A stretch of DNA of 11,396 nucleotides from Lentisphaerota bacterium. GTDB lineage: Bacteria > Verrucomicrobiota > Kiritimatiellia > UBA8416 > JAFGIZ01. The stretch spans positions 1 to 11,396 of the forward strand of contig JAFGIZ010000320.1 of NCBI GenBank assembly GCA_016929365.1, in the 5' to 3' direction. The position numbers and the translations under genes were made by a program. Within the stretch, counting starts at the first letter, position 1. Each line of letters starts with the position of its first letter. Below, one piece after another: positions 1-7,703 of this stretch. The notes under the pieces are model-generated. The model saw nothing but the letters and a program-made list of their open reading frames with translations. It searched no databases and had not been told where the DNA came from.

Positions 1-1743
<1,743 letters not shown>

Positions 1744-1760
1744 GACGGGAGCGACAGCGC

Positions 1761-2288
1761 ATGACCGGCGATCTGGAAAAACTGAAAGCCGCAATCCGCG
1801 ACGTGCCGGATTTCCCGAAACCGGGAATCCTCTTCAAGGATATCACGCCGATCCTGTCGGACCCGGCGCTCTTCCGGGCGGCGGTGGCCCTTTTCGAGGC
1901 GCGCCACCGCGTCGGAAATATCAGTAAAATCGCCGCCGTGGAGGCGCGCGGCTTCGTGTTCGGCGGGGCGCTGGCCGATCGGCTGAACGTCGGCCTGGTG
2001 CCGATCCGCAAGCAGGGCAAGCTGCCCTACAAGACGTACGAGCAGTCCTACGATCTGGAATATGGACAGGCCACGCTGACCGTGCACAAGGACGCTTTCG
2101 AACCGGGCGAGCGCGTTCTGCTCCTGGACGATCTGCTGGCGACCGGCGGAACCGCCGCCGCGTCGGCCGGCCTGATCGAGCAGGCCGGGGGCACGGTGGC
2201 CGAGATCGATTTTCTGATCGAGCTGACCTTCCTGGCGGGCCGGGAGAAGTTGAAAAACTATCCCGTTTTCTGCGCGATCCGGTTCTGA
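1761..2288 (+). CDS. apt: Adenine phosphoribosyltransferase
   Basis: Cytoplasmic purine-salvage enzyme that converts adenine + PRPP to AMP + PPi. The 175-residue product has the usual family length. Visible motifs are FPKPGILFKDITPIL (residues 18-32), the EARGFVFG segment (61-68), the flexible-loop RKQGKLPYKTYEQSY (83-97), and the PRPP-binding loop VLLLDDLLATGGTA (119-132) with its two acidic residues. The ATG at 1761 is preceded by a GGGAG Shine-Dalgarno at 1747-1751 with 9 nt spacing. It lies 17 bp after the ppdK stop on the same strand, so it is probably the second gene of a ppdK-apt operon. The TGA stop (2286-2288) lies inside a perfect palindrome shared with the convergent gnd gene. I see nothing degenerate in the sequence. 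Confidence 0.96.
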   Translation: MTGDLEKLKAAIRDVPDFPKPGILFKDITPILSDPALFRAAVALFEARHRVGNISKIAAVEARGFVFGGALADRLNVGLVPIRKQGKLPYKTYEQSYDLEYGQATLTVHKDAFEPGERVLLLDDLLATGGTAAASAGLIEQAGGTVAEIDFLIELTFLAGREKLKNYPVFCAIRF

Positions 2289-2305
2289 CCGCCGCGGCGG
2301 TCAGA
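2284..2305. terminator. Perfect 22-bp palindrome between convergent apt and gnd; candidate bidirectional terminator
   Basis: Arms TCTGACCGCCG and CGGCGGTCAGA are exact reverse complements with no spacer. The apt stop (2286-2288) lies in the left arm and the gnd stop (2301-2303, read as TGA on the minus strand) in the right arm. In RNA from either strand this would fold as a GC-rich stem of about 9 bp with a 4-nt loop. No T-run follows on either strand, so it is not a canonical intrinsic terminator. It may instead stabilise 3' ends or block convergent read-through. The terminator role is inferred from position and symmetry. Confidence 0.5.
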
Positions 2306-3758
2306 CCGTGTACGTAGACGCCGCCGTCTTGCCGCCGCGGCCGGTCCAGTCCGTGTGGAAGAATTCGCCGCGGGGTTTGTCCACCCGTTCGTAGGTATGC
2401 GCGCCGAAATAGTCCCGTTGCGCCTGCAGCAGGTTCGCCGGCAGCCGTGCACAGCGGTACATGTCGTAATAATTCAGCGCCGTTCCCATGGCCGGGACCG
2501 GCACCCCGAGGCGCACCGCGGTCCGGATAACGTTGCGCCACGGTTTCTGGCTCGTCCGCATGACCTTCCGGAAATAGGGGTCGAGCAGCAGGTTGGCGAG
2601 CTTGCGGCGTTTCCGGAAGGCCTCCTGGATATTGTCCAGGAAGCGGGCCCGGATGATGCAGCCGGCCCGCCAGATGAGGGCGATCCGCCCGTAATCGAGA
2701 CGCCAACCGTATTCCTCGGAGGCCGCGCGCAGCAGCTGGAAGCCCTGGGCGTAGGAACAGATCTTGGCGGCGTATACCGCGTCGTGCAGGTCGTTCAGAA
2801 ATTTCTCGCGGTCGCCGCGAAACGCAATACGGGGCCCCCGCAGCTTTTTCGCGGCCGCTTCGCGCTCTGCTTTTGCGGCAGACAGGCAGCGTGCAAACAC
2901 GGCTTCCGCGATCTGCGGAATCCCGATGCCGAGGTCCAGTCCCGCCTGCGAGGTCCACTTCCCGGTGCCTTTCTGGCCGGCCGTGTCCAGGATGAGGTCC
3001 ACCATGGGCTGCCCCGTCGCGTCGTCGGGTTTTGCCAGGATCTCGGAGGTAATCTCGATCAGGTAGCTGTCCAGCACCCCCGTGTTCCAGCGCGCAAAGA
3101 CGGCGGCCATGTCCGCCGCCGGCATGTCCAGGCCACGCGACATGAGGTGGTAGGCTTCGCAGATCAATTGCATGTCCCCGTACTCGATGCCGTTATGCAC
3201 CATCTTGACGAAGTGCCCGGCGCCGTCGGGGCCGATCCATTCGCAGCAGGGCGAACCGTCGGGCGCCTTGGCCGCCACGGCCTTGAAGATGCGCTCAACG
3301 TGCGGCCAGGCCTCGGGATGGCCGCCCGGCATGATCGCCGGCCCCTTCAAGGCGCCTTCCTCGCCCCCGGAGACGCCGGTGCCGATGTAGAGGATTCCCT
3401 TGGTTTTCAGGTCCCGGGTCCGCCGGGTCGTGTCCGGGAAGTGCGAGTTGCCCCCGTCGATCAGGATGTCCCCCGCCTCGAGATGCGGCAGGAACTGTTC
3501 GATCACCGCGTCCACCGCCGGGCCGGCCTTGACCATGAGCATGATCCGGCGCGGCTTTTCGAGATTCGCGACGAGCTCTTCGACGCGGCGGCACCCGATA
3601 ATCCGTTTGCCCCGGCCGCGGCCGTTCACGAAGGCGTCGACCTTGCTCACGGTGCGGTTGTAACAGGCCACCGTAAAGCCCTTGCTTTCCATGTTCAGGA
3701 TCAGGTTCTCGCCCATGACGGCGAGCCCGACCAATCCGATATCCGCTTTCCGGCTCAT
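2301..3758 (-). CDS. gnd: 6-phosphogluconate dehydrogenase, decarboxylating
   Basis: Oxidises 6-phosphogluconate to ribulose 5-phosphate and CO2, producing NADPH, in the pentose phosphate pathway. The 485-residue product is close to the usual 470-490 of the long homodimeric form. It has an N-terminal Rossmann segment GLVGLAVMGENL (residues 8-19), NRT at 34-36 (expected for NADP binding), the substrate loop GVSGGEEGA (128-136), the catalytic region HFVKMVHNGIEYGDMQ with Lys185 and Glu192, then DTAGQKGTGKW and a C-terminal DYFGAHTYER...FHTDW segment. The start at 3758 is chosen over an in-frame ATG at 3824. The upstream ATG would overlap the SDR gene, whereas 3758 has a strong AAAGGAG at 9 nt and begins exactly where the family's Rossmann fold begins. 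It lies 19 bp downstream of the SDR stop and is the second gene of that operon. Confidence 0.97.
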   Translation of the reverse strand: MSRKADIGLVGLAVMGENLILNMESKGFTVACYNRTVSKVDAFVNGRGRGKRIIGCRRVEELVANLEKPRRIMLMVKAGPAVDAVIEQFLPHLEAGDILIDGGNSHFPDTTRRTRDLKTKGILYIGTGVSGGEEGALKGPAIMPGGHPEAWPHVERIFKAVAAKAPDGSPCCEWIGPDGAGHFVKMVHNGIEYGDMQLICEAYHLMSRGLDMPAADMAAVFARWNTGVLDSYLIEITSEILAKPDDATGQPMVDLILDTAGQKGTGKWTSQAGLDLGIGIPQIAEAVFARCLSAAKAEREAAAKKLRGPRIAFRGDREKFLNDLHDAVYAAKICSYAQGFQLLRAASEEYGWRLDYGRIALIWRAGCIIRARFLDNIQEAFRKRRKLANLLLDPYFRKVMRTSQKPWRNVIRTAVRLGVPVPAMGTALNYYDMYRCARLPANLLQAQRDYFGAHTYERVDKPRGEFFHTDWTGRGGKTAASTYTV

Positions 3759-3767
3759 CGCAGTGTG

Positions 3768-3774
3768 CTCCTTT
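3768..3774 (-). promoter_or_regulatory. Shine-Dalgarno of gnd
   Basis: AAAGGAG on the minus strand, 9 nt before the ATG at 3756-3758 and just after the stop codon of the upstream SDR gene (3778-3780). It fixes the gnd start and shows that gnd has its own ribosome entry within the short gap. Confidence 0.85.
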
Positions 3775-3777
3775 CGT

Positions 3778-4635
3778 TTAAACGCCGCTGTAGGCGGCGA
3801 ATCCGCCGTCCACCGGCACGACAATGCCTGTTACAAACCCCGCCGCGTCGTCCGAAAGCAGCCACAACAGCGTGCCGACCAGGTCGGCGGGCTGGCCGAA
3901 ACGCCCCATCGGCGTGTGGCGGACGATGGTCTCCCCGCGCGGCGTCAGTGCGCCGTCGGCTTGCGTCAGGAGCGTGCGGTTCTGTTCGGTCAGAAAAAAT
4001 CCGGGCGCCAGGGCATTGACCCGCACGCCCGCGGGGGCCAGGTGCACGGCCAGCCATTGCGTGAAATTGCTCACCGCGGCCTTGGCCGCGCTGTAGGCCG
4101 GGATCTTGGTCAGCGGCCGGAACGCGTTCATGGACGAAATGTTCACGACCGCGCCTCCGCCGCGGGCGGCCATGCCGCGCGTAAAAATCTGGGCGGCCAG
4201 CATGGTCCCGAGCACGTTCAGGTCGAAAACGAAGCGGATCCCGTCCGGATCGAGGTCGTAAAACGTGGAAACCTCCGCGGCGGCCTGTTCCAGGAGCGCC
4301 GGCGTGACCTGTTCGGCGGACGTGGTGCCCCGCGGGTGGTTGCCGCCCGCGCCGTTGATCAGCAGGCTGACGGGGCCGAGCTCCGATTCGATCTGCGCGC
4401 AGGCGGCCTCCAGGCTCGGGCGTTCGAGAACGTTGCAGGGGACGGCCGCGGCCCGGCCGCCGGCCGCGGTGATGCGGTCGGCCACGGCCCGGGCGGCCTC
4501 TGCGCGCAGGTCCGTGACCGCCACGGCCGCCCCGCAGGCGGCCAGCGCCTCGGCCATACAGCCGCACAATACGCCCCCGCCGCCGGTCACGACCGCGGTC
4601 TGCCCCGAAAAATCAAACTGGATCGGCGCCCTCAC
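3778..4635 (-). CDS. uxuB: SDR oxidoreductase of the D-mannonate oxidoreductase (fructuronate reductase) type
   Basis: Short-chain dehydrogenase of 285 residues, cytoplasmic. It has the cofactor loop TGGGGVLCG (17-25), NGAGGNHPRGTT (94-105), catalytic Asn140 in FVFDLN, Ser168 in NISSMN, Tyr181 and Lys185 in YSAAK, and the late APGFFLTEQNR and PVDGGFAAYSGV segments. The run of motifs GAGGNHPRGTT / NISSMNAF.PLTKIPAYS / APGFFLT.QN matches, from memory, the SDR enzymes called UxuB in Bacillus and Thermotoga, which interconvert D-fructuronate and D-mannonate with NAD(H). They are unrelated in fold to E. coli UxuB. The start is a GTG at 4633-4635 with AGGAG 11 nt upstream. No ATG is available between that SD and the conserved start of the fold. 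No uxuA or kinase is visible nearby, so the substrate is inferred; a gluconate 5-dehydrogenase-like role is the main alternative. Confidence 0.75.
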   Translation of the reverse strand: MRAPIQFDFSGQTAVVTGGGGVLCGCMAEALAACGAAVAVTDLRAEAARAVADRITAAGGRAAAVPCNVLERPSLEAACAQIESELGPVSLLINGAGGNHPRGTTSAEQVTPALLEQAAAEVSTFYDLDPDGIRFVFDLNVLGTMLAAQIFTRGMAARGGGAVVNISSMNAFRPLTKIPAYSAAKAAVSNFTQWLAVHLAPAGVRVNALAPGFFLTEQNRTLLTQADGALTPRGETIVRHTPMGRFGQPADLVGTLLWLLSDDAAGFVTGIVVPVDGGFAAYSGV

Positions 4636-4709
4636 GCGATGTCTTTCTCCTGCCCGGCAAGCCGGTTCCGGGCCGGCGCCGCACCGGGAACGCGCGCCGA
4701 CACCCCATA

Positions 4710-4738
4710 CCTATAGAAAAGGCCGCGGCGGCGCGCAA
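4710..4738 (-). promoter_or_regulatory. Candidate sigma70-type promoter of the SDR-gnd operon
   Basis: On the minus strand TTGCGC (4733-4738) and TATAGG (4710-4715) are separated by exactly 17 nt. Initiation near 4703 would leave a leader of about 70 nt before the GTG start at 4635. The box-and-spacing pattern resembles the other candidate promoters in the window (TTGCRC, 17 nt, TA-rich hexamer). Assigned by eye. Confidence 0.5.
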
Positions 4739-4745
4739 TCTTTAC

Positions 4746-4774
4746 TTGCACGCCGGGGACGGGCGGGCTACGGT
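4746..4774 (+). promoter_or_regulatory. Candidate promoter of rpmE-prfA-prmC
   Basis: TTGCAC (4746-4751), 17 nt, then TACGGT (4769-4774), which keeps the essential TA....T of a -10 box. An overlapping TATGAG at 4774-4779 is a weaker alternative. Initiation near 4781 gives a leader of about 30 nt to the rpmE ATG. The -35 box lies back to back with that of the minus-strand SDR-gnd promoter, 7 bp apart. Confidence 0.45.
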
Positions 4775-4810
4775 ATGAGACGGTTGAGTCAGGAAGCGGA
4801 GTAAGAACGC

Positions 4811-5011
4811 ATGAAAGAGAATATTCATCCCCAGTACGGCGACGCGACGATCACCTGCGCCTGCGGGAACGTGATCCAGACGCGGTCCACCGTCAAGGAG
4901 ATGCACGTCAACACGTGTTCCAAGTGCCACCCGTTTTATACGGGGCAGGCCACGTACATCGACAGCGAAGGCCGCGTGGAGCAGTTCCGCCGCCGTTACG
5001 GGCGCAAATAA
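4811..5011 (+). CDS. rpmE: 50S ribosomal protein L31, zinc-binding form
   Basis: Small ribosomal protein of 66 residues, a typical length for bL31. It is the cysteine-bearing (C+) type, with C16-x-C18 and C36-x-x-C39 as the presumed zinc ligands, and the family segments KENIHPQY near the start and CSKCHPFYTGQ (36-46). The basic tail RRRYGRK fits rRNA binding. The ATG at 4811 follows GGAG (in CGGAGTAAG) at about 9 nt spacing. It is first in a run with prfA and prmC, an arrangement seen in many bacteria. The intact cysteine pairs mean this is the zinc-replete paralogue type rather than the cysteine-free form expressed under zinc starvation. No second L31 is visible here. Confidence 0.97.
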   Translation: MKENIHPQYGDATITCACGNVIQTRSTVKEMHVNTCSKCHPFYTGQATYIDSEGRVEQFRRRYGRK

Positions 5012-5024
5012 CGATCGCCGTCAA

Positions 5025-5057
5025 CGGGCCGGGTCAAGACCCTCATGACCCGGCCCG
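5025..5057 (+). promoter_or_regulatory. Perfect 12-bp stem-loop between rpmE and prfA
   Basis: CGGGCCGGGTCA (5025-5036) pairs perfectly with TGACCCGGCCCG (5046-5057) around a 9-nt loop. It begins 13 nt after the rpmE stop and ends 9 nt before the prfA ATG. No T-run follows, so a simple intrinsic terminator is unlikely. The prfA gene also lacks a recognisable Shine-Dalgarno, and the space where one would lie is largely taken up by this stem. A role in mRNA processing, partial attenuation or control of prfA translation is inferred. Confidence 0.6.
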
Positions 5058-5066
5058 ATCTGTATC

Positions 5067-6146
5067 ATGATCGAGCGCAGCATTATCGAGCGCGCCCTGA
5101 AACGGCTGCCGGAGCTGGAACAGGCCCTGGCCCGGCCGGATGCCGCGAAGGACCGGCGGCGCTACCGGGACCTGGTGCGGGAGCACGCCGCCCTGCAGAA
5201 GCTGCGCGCAAAAGCCGAGGCGTACTTCGCCCTGGAACGCGACGTGGAAGAACACCGGCGGCTGGCGCGCGACGAAGCGGGCGATCCGGAGCTGAGCGCC
5301 CTGGCGCACGAAGAGCTGGGCGCGCTGGAAACGCGTTTCGACGAGGCGCGGCGGGCGCTGACCCTGGCGCTGGCCCCGCCCGACCCCACCGATGCCCGGA
5401 ACGCCATCATGGAAATCCGGGCCGGCACGGGCGGCGAAGAAGCGGCCCTTTTCGCGGGCGACCTGTTGCGCATGTACCAGCGTTACGCCGAAGCGCGCGG
5501 CTGGAAGACGGGCCTCATCCACATGAGCCCGAGCGACATCGGGGGGTGCAAGGAGGCGGTCTTCGGCGTGGAGGGTGCCGAGGCGTACGGGACGCTGCGC
5601 TATGAAAGCGGCGTACACCGGGTTCAGCGCGTGCCGGTCACCGAAACATCCGGCCGGATCCACACGTCGGCGGCCACCGTCGCGGTCTTTCCGGAGGCGG
5701 AACCCGAAGACGCCATCGCACTGCCGCCGGAGGATCTGCGGGTGGACATCTTCCGGTCATCCGGGCCCGGCGGCCAGAGCGTGAATACGACCGACTCCGC
5801 GGTGCGGATCACGCACCTGCCCACCGGGTTGACCGTGCAGTGCCAGGACGAAAAGTCCCAGCACCGCAACAAGGAGCGTGCGATGCAGGTGCTTAAGGCC
5901 CGGCTGCTGGACCTCAAGCAGCGCGAGGAAGCCGAACGCCGGGGCGACGCGCGGCGCTCGCAGATCAAGTCGGGCGACCGCAGCGAGCGCGTGCGCACCT
6001 ATAACTTTCCGCAGAACCGGCTGACCGACCACCGGATCAACCTGACCCTCTACAGCCTGGACCGCGTCATGGAGGGCGACCTGGATGCGCTGATCGGCGC
6101 CCTGCGCGAGCAGGACGTCGCGGCGCGCCTGCAGCAGGAGGCATGA
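5067..6146 (+). CDS. prfA: Peptide chain release factor 1
   Basis: Class I release factor that reads UAA and UAG and triggers peptidyl-tRNA hydrolysis on the ribosome. The 359 residues match the family length. Domain 1 is an N-terminal helical region rich in Glu and Arg, then comes RAGTGGEEAALFAGDLLRMY. The codon-recognition motif is PVT (190-192), the RF1-type PxT rather than the SPF of RF2. The catalytic GGQ is at residues 235-237 (codons 5769-5777), followed by SVNTTDSAVRITHLPTG and CQDEKSQHRNKERA. The ATG at 5067 is the only workable start because an in-frame TGA lies at 5046-5048. No clear Shine-Dalgarno precedes it; a 12-bp hairpin sits there instead. The gene ends in TGA, a codon RF1 itself does not read, and overlaps prmC by ATGA. 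Confidence 0.97.
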   Translation: MIERSIIERALKRLPELEQALARPDAAKDRRRYRDLVREHAALQKLRAKAEAYFALERDVEEHRRLARDEAGDPELSALAHEELGALETRFDEARRALTLALAPPDPTDARNAIMEIRAGTGGEEAALFAGDLLRMYQRYAEARGWKTGLIHMSPSDIGGCKEAVFGVEGAEAYGTLRYESGVHRVQRVPVTETSGRIHTSAATVAVFPEAEPEDAIALPPEDLRVDIFRSSGPGGQSVNTTDSAVRITHLPTGLTVQCQDEKSQHRNKERAMQVLKARLLDLKQREEAERRGDARRSQIKSGDRSERVRTYNFPQNRLTDHRINLTLYSLDRVMEGDLDALIGALREQDVAARLQQEA

Positions 6147-7027
6147 GCGCCGTGGCCGAACCCCGGGTCAAGACCCTGCTGGACGTGATCCAGGGCGGCA
6201 CAGCGTACTTGAAGGCGCACGGCGTGGAATCGCCGCGGCTGGCCTGCGAGCTGCTGGCGGCCCGGCTGCTGGACTGTCCCCGCCTGGAGCTCTACCTGCG
6301 GTTCGCGGAGCTGCTCGGGCCCCGGCACCTGGAGGCCATGCGGCGGGGACTCCAGCGCGTGGGCGCCGGGGAGCCGGTGCAGTACGTCATCGGCCGGGTG
6401 GATTTCATGGAGCATACGTTCAAGGTGGACCGCCGCGCGCTGATACCGCGGCCCGAGACGGAGGAACTGGTCGAGCAGGTCCTGGCCTGCGAGCCGCTCT
6501 GGGACGCGGAGCGGCCCCTGCTGGCCGACGTGGGCACGGGCTGCGGCTGCATTGCGCTGTCCCTGGTGCTGGCGCGCCCGCGGGCATTCTGCCTGGCGCT
6601 CGATGTCAGCGCCGGCGCGCTCGACCTGGCGCGGGAGAACGCGGACGCGCTGGGCGCCGCCGGGCGCGTGGACTTTCGCCGGGGCGAGCTGTCCGGCTGC
6701 GCGGAACCCGGGTCGCTGGACGGCCTGGCGGCCAACCTGCCGTATGTCGCCACGCCGGAATACGAAACCCTCGCGCCGGCGATTCGCGAGCACGAGCCGC
6801 GCGCGGCGCTGGACGGCGGACCCGACGGCCTGGCCGTCATCCGATCCGTGGTCCGGGATGCCGCGCCGGCGCTGAAACCGGGCGGCTTCCTGTTCCTGGA
6901 GATCGGCGCGGGGCAGGGGGACGCGGTGCGCGCGCTGCTGGACCGCCTGGGCTTTGCCGAGCTGACCGTGATGGCCGATCTGGCGGGGCGCGACCGCATC
7001 GTGCGGGCGCGCCGCCCGGCCCGCTGA
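6143..7027 (+). CDS. prmC: Release factor glutamine N5-methyltransferase
   Basis: AdoMet-dependent enzyme that methylates the Gln of the GGQ motif in RF1 and RF2. The 294 residues have the usual two-domain plan. An N-terminal helical substrate-binding domain runs to about residue 95 and is followed by IPRPETEELVE (101-111). The Rossmann methyltransferase domain has motif I DVGTGCGCIALSL (129-141), the substrate-amide motif NLPY (198-201), GGPDGL (225-230), FLEIGAGQG (251-259) and DLAGRDRIV (279-287). The usual NPPY is NLPY here; the Asn and Tyr that define the active site are kept. Its ATG overlaps the prfA TGA as ATGA, which implies translational coupling with its own substrate. GGAG lies inside the end of prfA (GCAGGAGGC), so it also has a good Shine-Dalgarno. 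Confidence 0.95.
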   Translation: MSAVAEPRVKTLLDVIQGGTAYLKAHGVESPRLACELLAARLLDCPRLELYLRFAELLGPRHLEAMRRGLQRVGAGEPVQYVIGRVDFMEHTFKVDRRALIPRPETEELVEQVLACEPLWDAERPLLADVGTGCGCIALSLVLARPRAFCLALDVSAGALDLARENADALGAAGRVDFRRGELSGCAEPGSLDGLAANLPYVATPEYETLAPAIREHEPRAALDGGPDGLAVIRSVVRDAAPALKPGGFLFLEIGAGQGDAVRALLDRLGFAELTVMADLAGRDRIVRARRPAR

Positions 7028-7054
7028 ATTACCGCTCGCCAGGGCCGGCGCGGG

Positions 7055-7063
7055 TGCTATACT
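7055..7063 (+). promoter_or_regulatory. Extended -10 promoter for the 171-residue orphan gene
   Basis: TGCTATACT is an extended -10 (TGnTATACT, five of six matches to TATAAT). No convincing -35 lies 17 nt upstream (CTCGCC), which fits the extended type. Initiation near 7070 leaves about 15 nt before the ATG at 7085, with GGAG at 7075-7078. It suggests that this gene is transcribed separately from prmC. Confidence 0.5.
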
Positions 7064-7084
7064 CGCGCCATAACGGAGCAGCGC

Positions 7085-7600
7085 ATGGGGCGAGGCGCCA
7101 TCATCATCACGCAAGCGGGGCTGGCCGGGATGCTCTGCGCGGCGAACCTGCGGGGCAGCCCGGTTCTACTCCCGGGGGACGCCGCGGGTACGAGCAACCG
7201 CAGCGCCGGCGCGCTGCCGGCAGCAGTCGTTCCGGGGCAGGACCCCGCCGACGGGCCCGGCGTGCCGGGCGAGACGGCGGCAAGCCCGACCTGGGGGCCG
7301 TACCGGTCGGAAGCGGAACGCCGGGAAATCTGGTACGCGATCCTGGACCAGGTCGGCGCGCCGCTCCTGCCACCCGCCACGGGCCGCGTCGGCGCCGCGG
7401 GCGGGGGACTGGACACCCAGTTTCTCCGGGGCGTGCTCTTCGGGCAGGAGAAACCGAAACCCAGGGTGGTTATTCCGGCGGGCAAACCCGCCGCCGGGCG
7501 CGATCTGTTCAGGAACGTGTCCAAGGCCGGCTTGTTCAACCTCGCGTTTGCGTTTCTGATTCTGGTCGTGCTGGCGCTCAAGGGCCGGTCCGGCGGCTGA
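7085..7600 (+). CDS. Unrecognised 171-residue protein with a C-terminal membrane segment
   Basis: I do not recognise a family. The ATG at 7085 has GGAG 6 nt upstream and an extended -10 box just before. Residues 5-20 (AIIITQAGLAGMLCAA) are mildly hydrophobic. Residues 25-68 are low-complexity, rich in Gly, Ala and Pro. Residues 70-95 (WGPYRSEAERREIWYAILDQVG) look like an amphipathic helix. Residues 100-140 are a Gly/Pro/Lys linker. Residues 148-165 (AGLFNLAFAFLILVVLAL) form a clear transmembrane helix followed by a basic tail KGRSGG, which fits tail anchoring in the inner membrane. It stands alone between prmC and leuB. A larger open frame (7054-7731) overlaps it, but this frame has the better start signals and a plausible membrane helix. 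Function unknown. Confidence 0.6.
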   Translation: MGRGAIIITQAGLAGMLCAANLRGSPVLLPGDAAGTSNRSAGALPAAVVPGQDPADGPGVPGETAASPTWGPYRSEAERREIWYAILDQVGAPLLPPATGRVGAAGGGLDTQFLRGVLFGQEKPKPRVVIPAGKPAAGRDLFRNVSKAGLFNLAFAFLILVVLALKGRSGG

Positions 7601-7647
7601 ACGCGCCGCGCGCGCCCCGTCCGACGCGGCGGATACGCCTTTGTCCT

Positions 7648-7675
7648 TGCCTGGCGAGCGGACTTGTCCTACCGT
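7648..7675 (+). promoter_or_regulatory. Weak candidate promoter of leuB-asd
   Basis: TTGCCT (7648-7653), 16 nt, TACCGT (7670-7675) keeps TA....T and resembles the TACGGT box ahead of rpmE. Initiation near 7682 would leave about 22 nt before the leuB ATG. The direct repeat TTGTCCT at 7641-7647 and 7664-7670 surrounds it. Low certainty. Confidence 0.3.
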
Positions 7676-7703
7676 GCGCCGCGACATCCAGGGAAAGAGA
7701 GCT

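Noticed and set aside
3759..3824. N-terminal extension of gnd from an ATG at 3824
   Set aside because: It would overlap the end of the SDR gene, adds residues unlike the family, and a strong Shine-Dalgarno precedes the internal ATG at 3758.
2355..4019. Long plus-strand open frame of 554 codons opposite gnd and the SDR gene
   Set aside because: It is antisense to two clearly recognised genes, has no recognisable motif, and long antisense frames are expected at this GC content.
5029..6177. 15-bp direct repeat CCGGGTCAAGACCCT at 5029-5043 and 6163-6177
   Set aside because: One copy is in the rpmE-prfA hairpin and the other inside the start of prmC. A match of this length is unusual but compatible with chance in a GC-rich window, and no shared role is evident.
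6050..7114. Minus-strand open frame of 354 codons opposite prmC
   Set aside because: Antisense shadow of prmC; the composition is rich in Arg, Gln and Ala as expected from frame-shifted GC-rich coding DNA.
7641..7703. N-terminal extension of leuB from 7641
   Set aside because: The family starts at the MANTYNIALIGGDGTG segment, the extra 21 residues look non-coding, and the start at 7704 has a usable Shine-Dalgarno.
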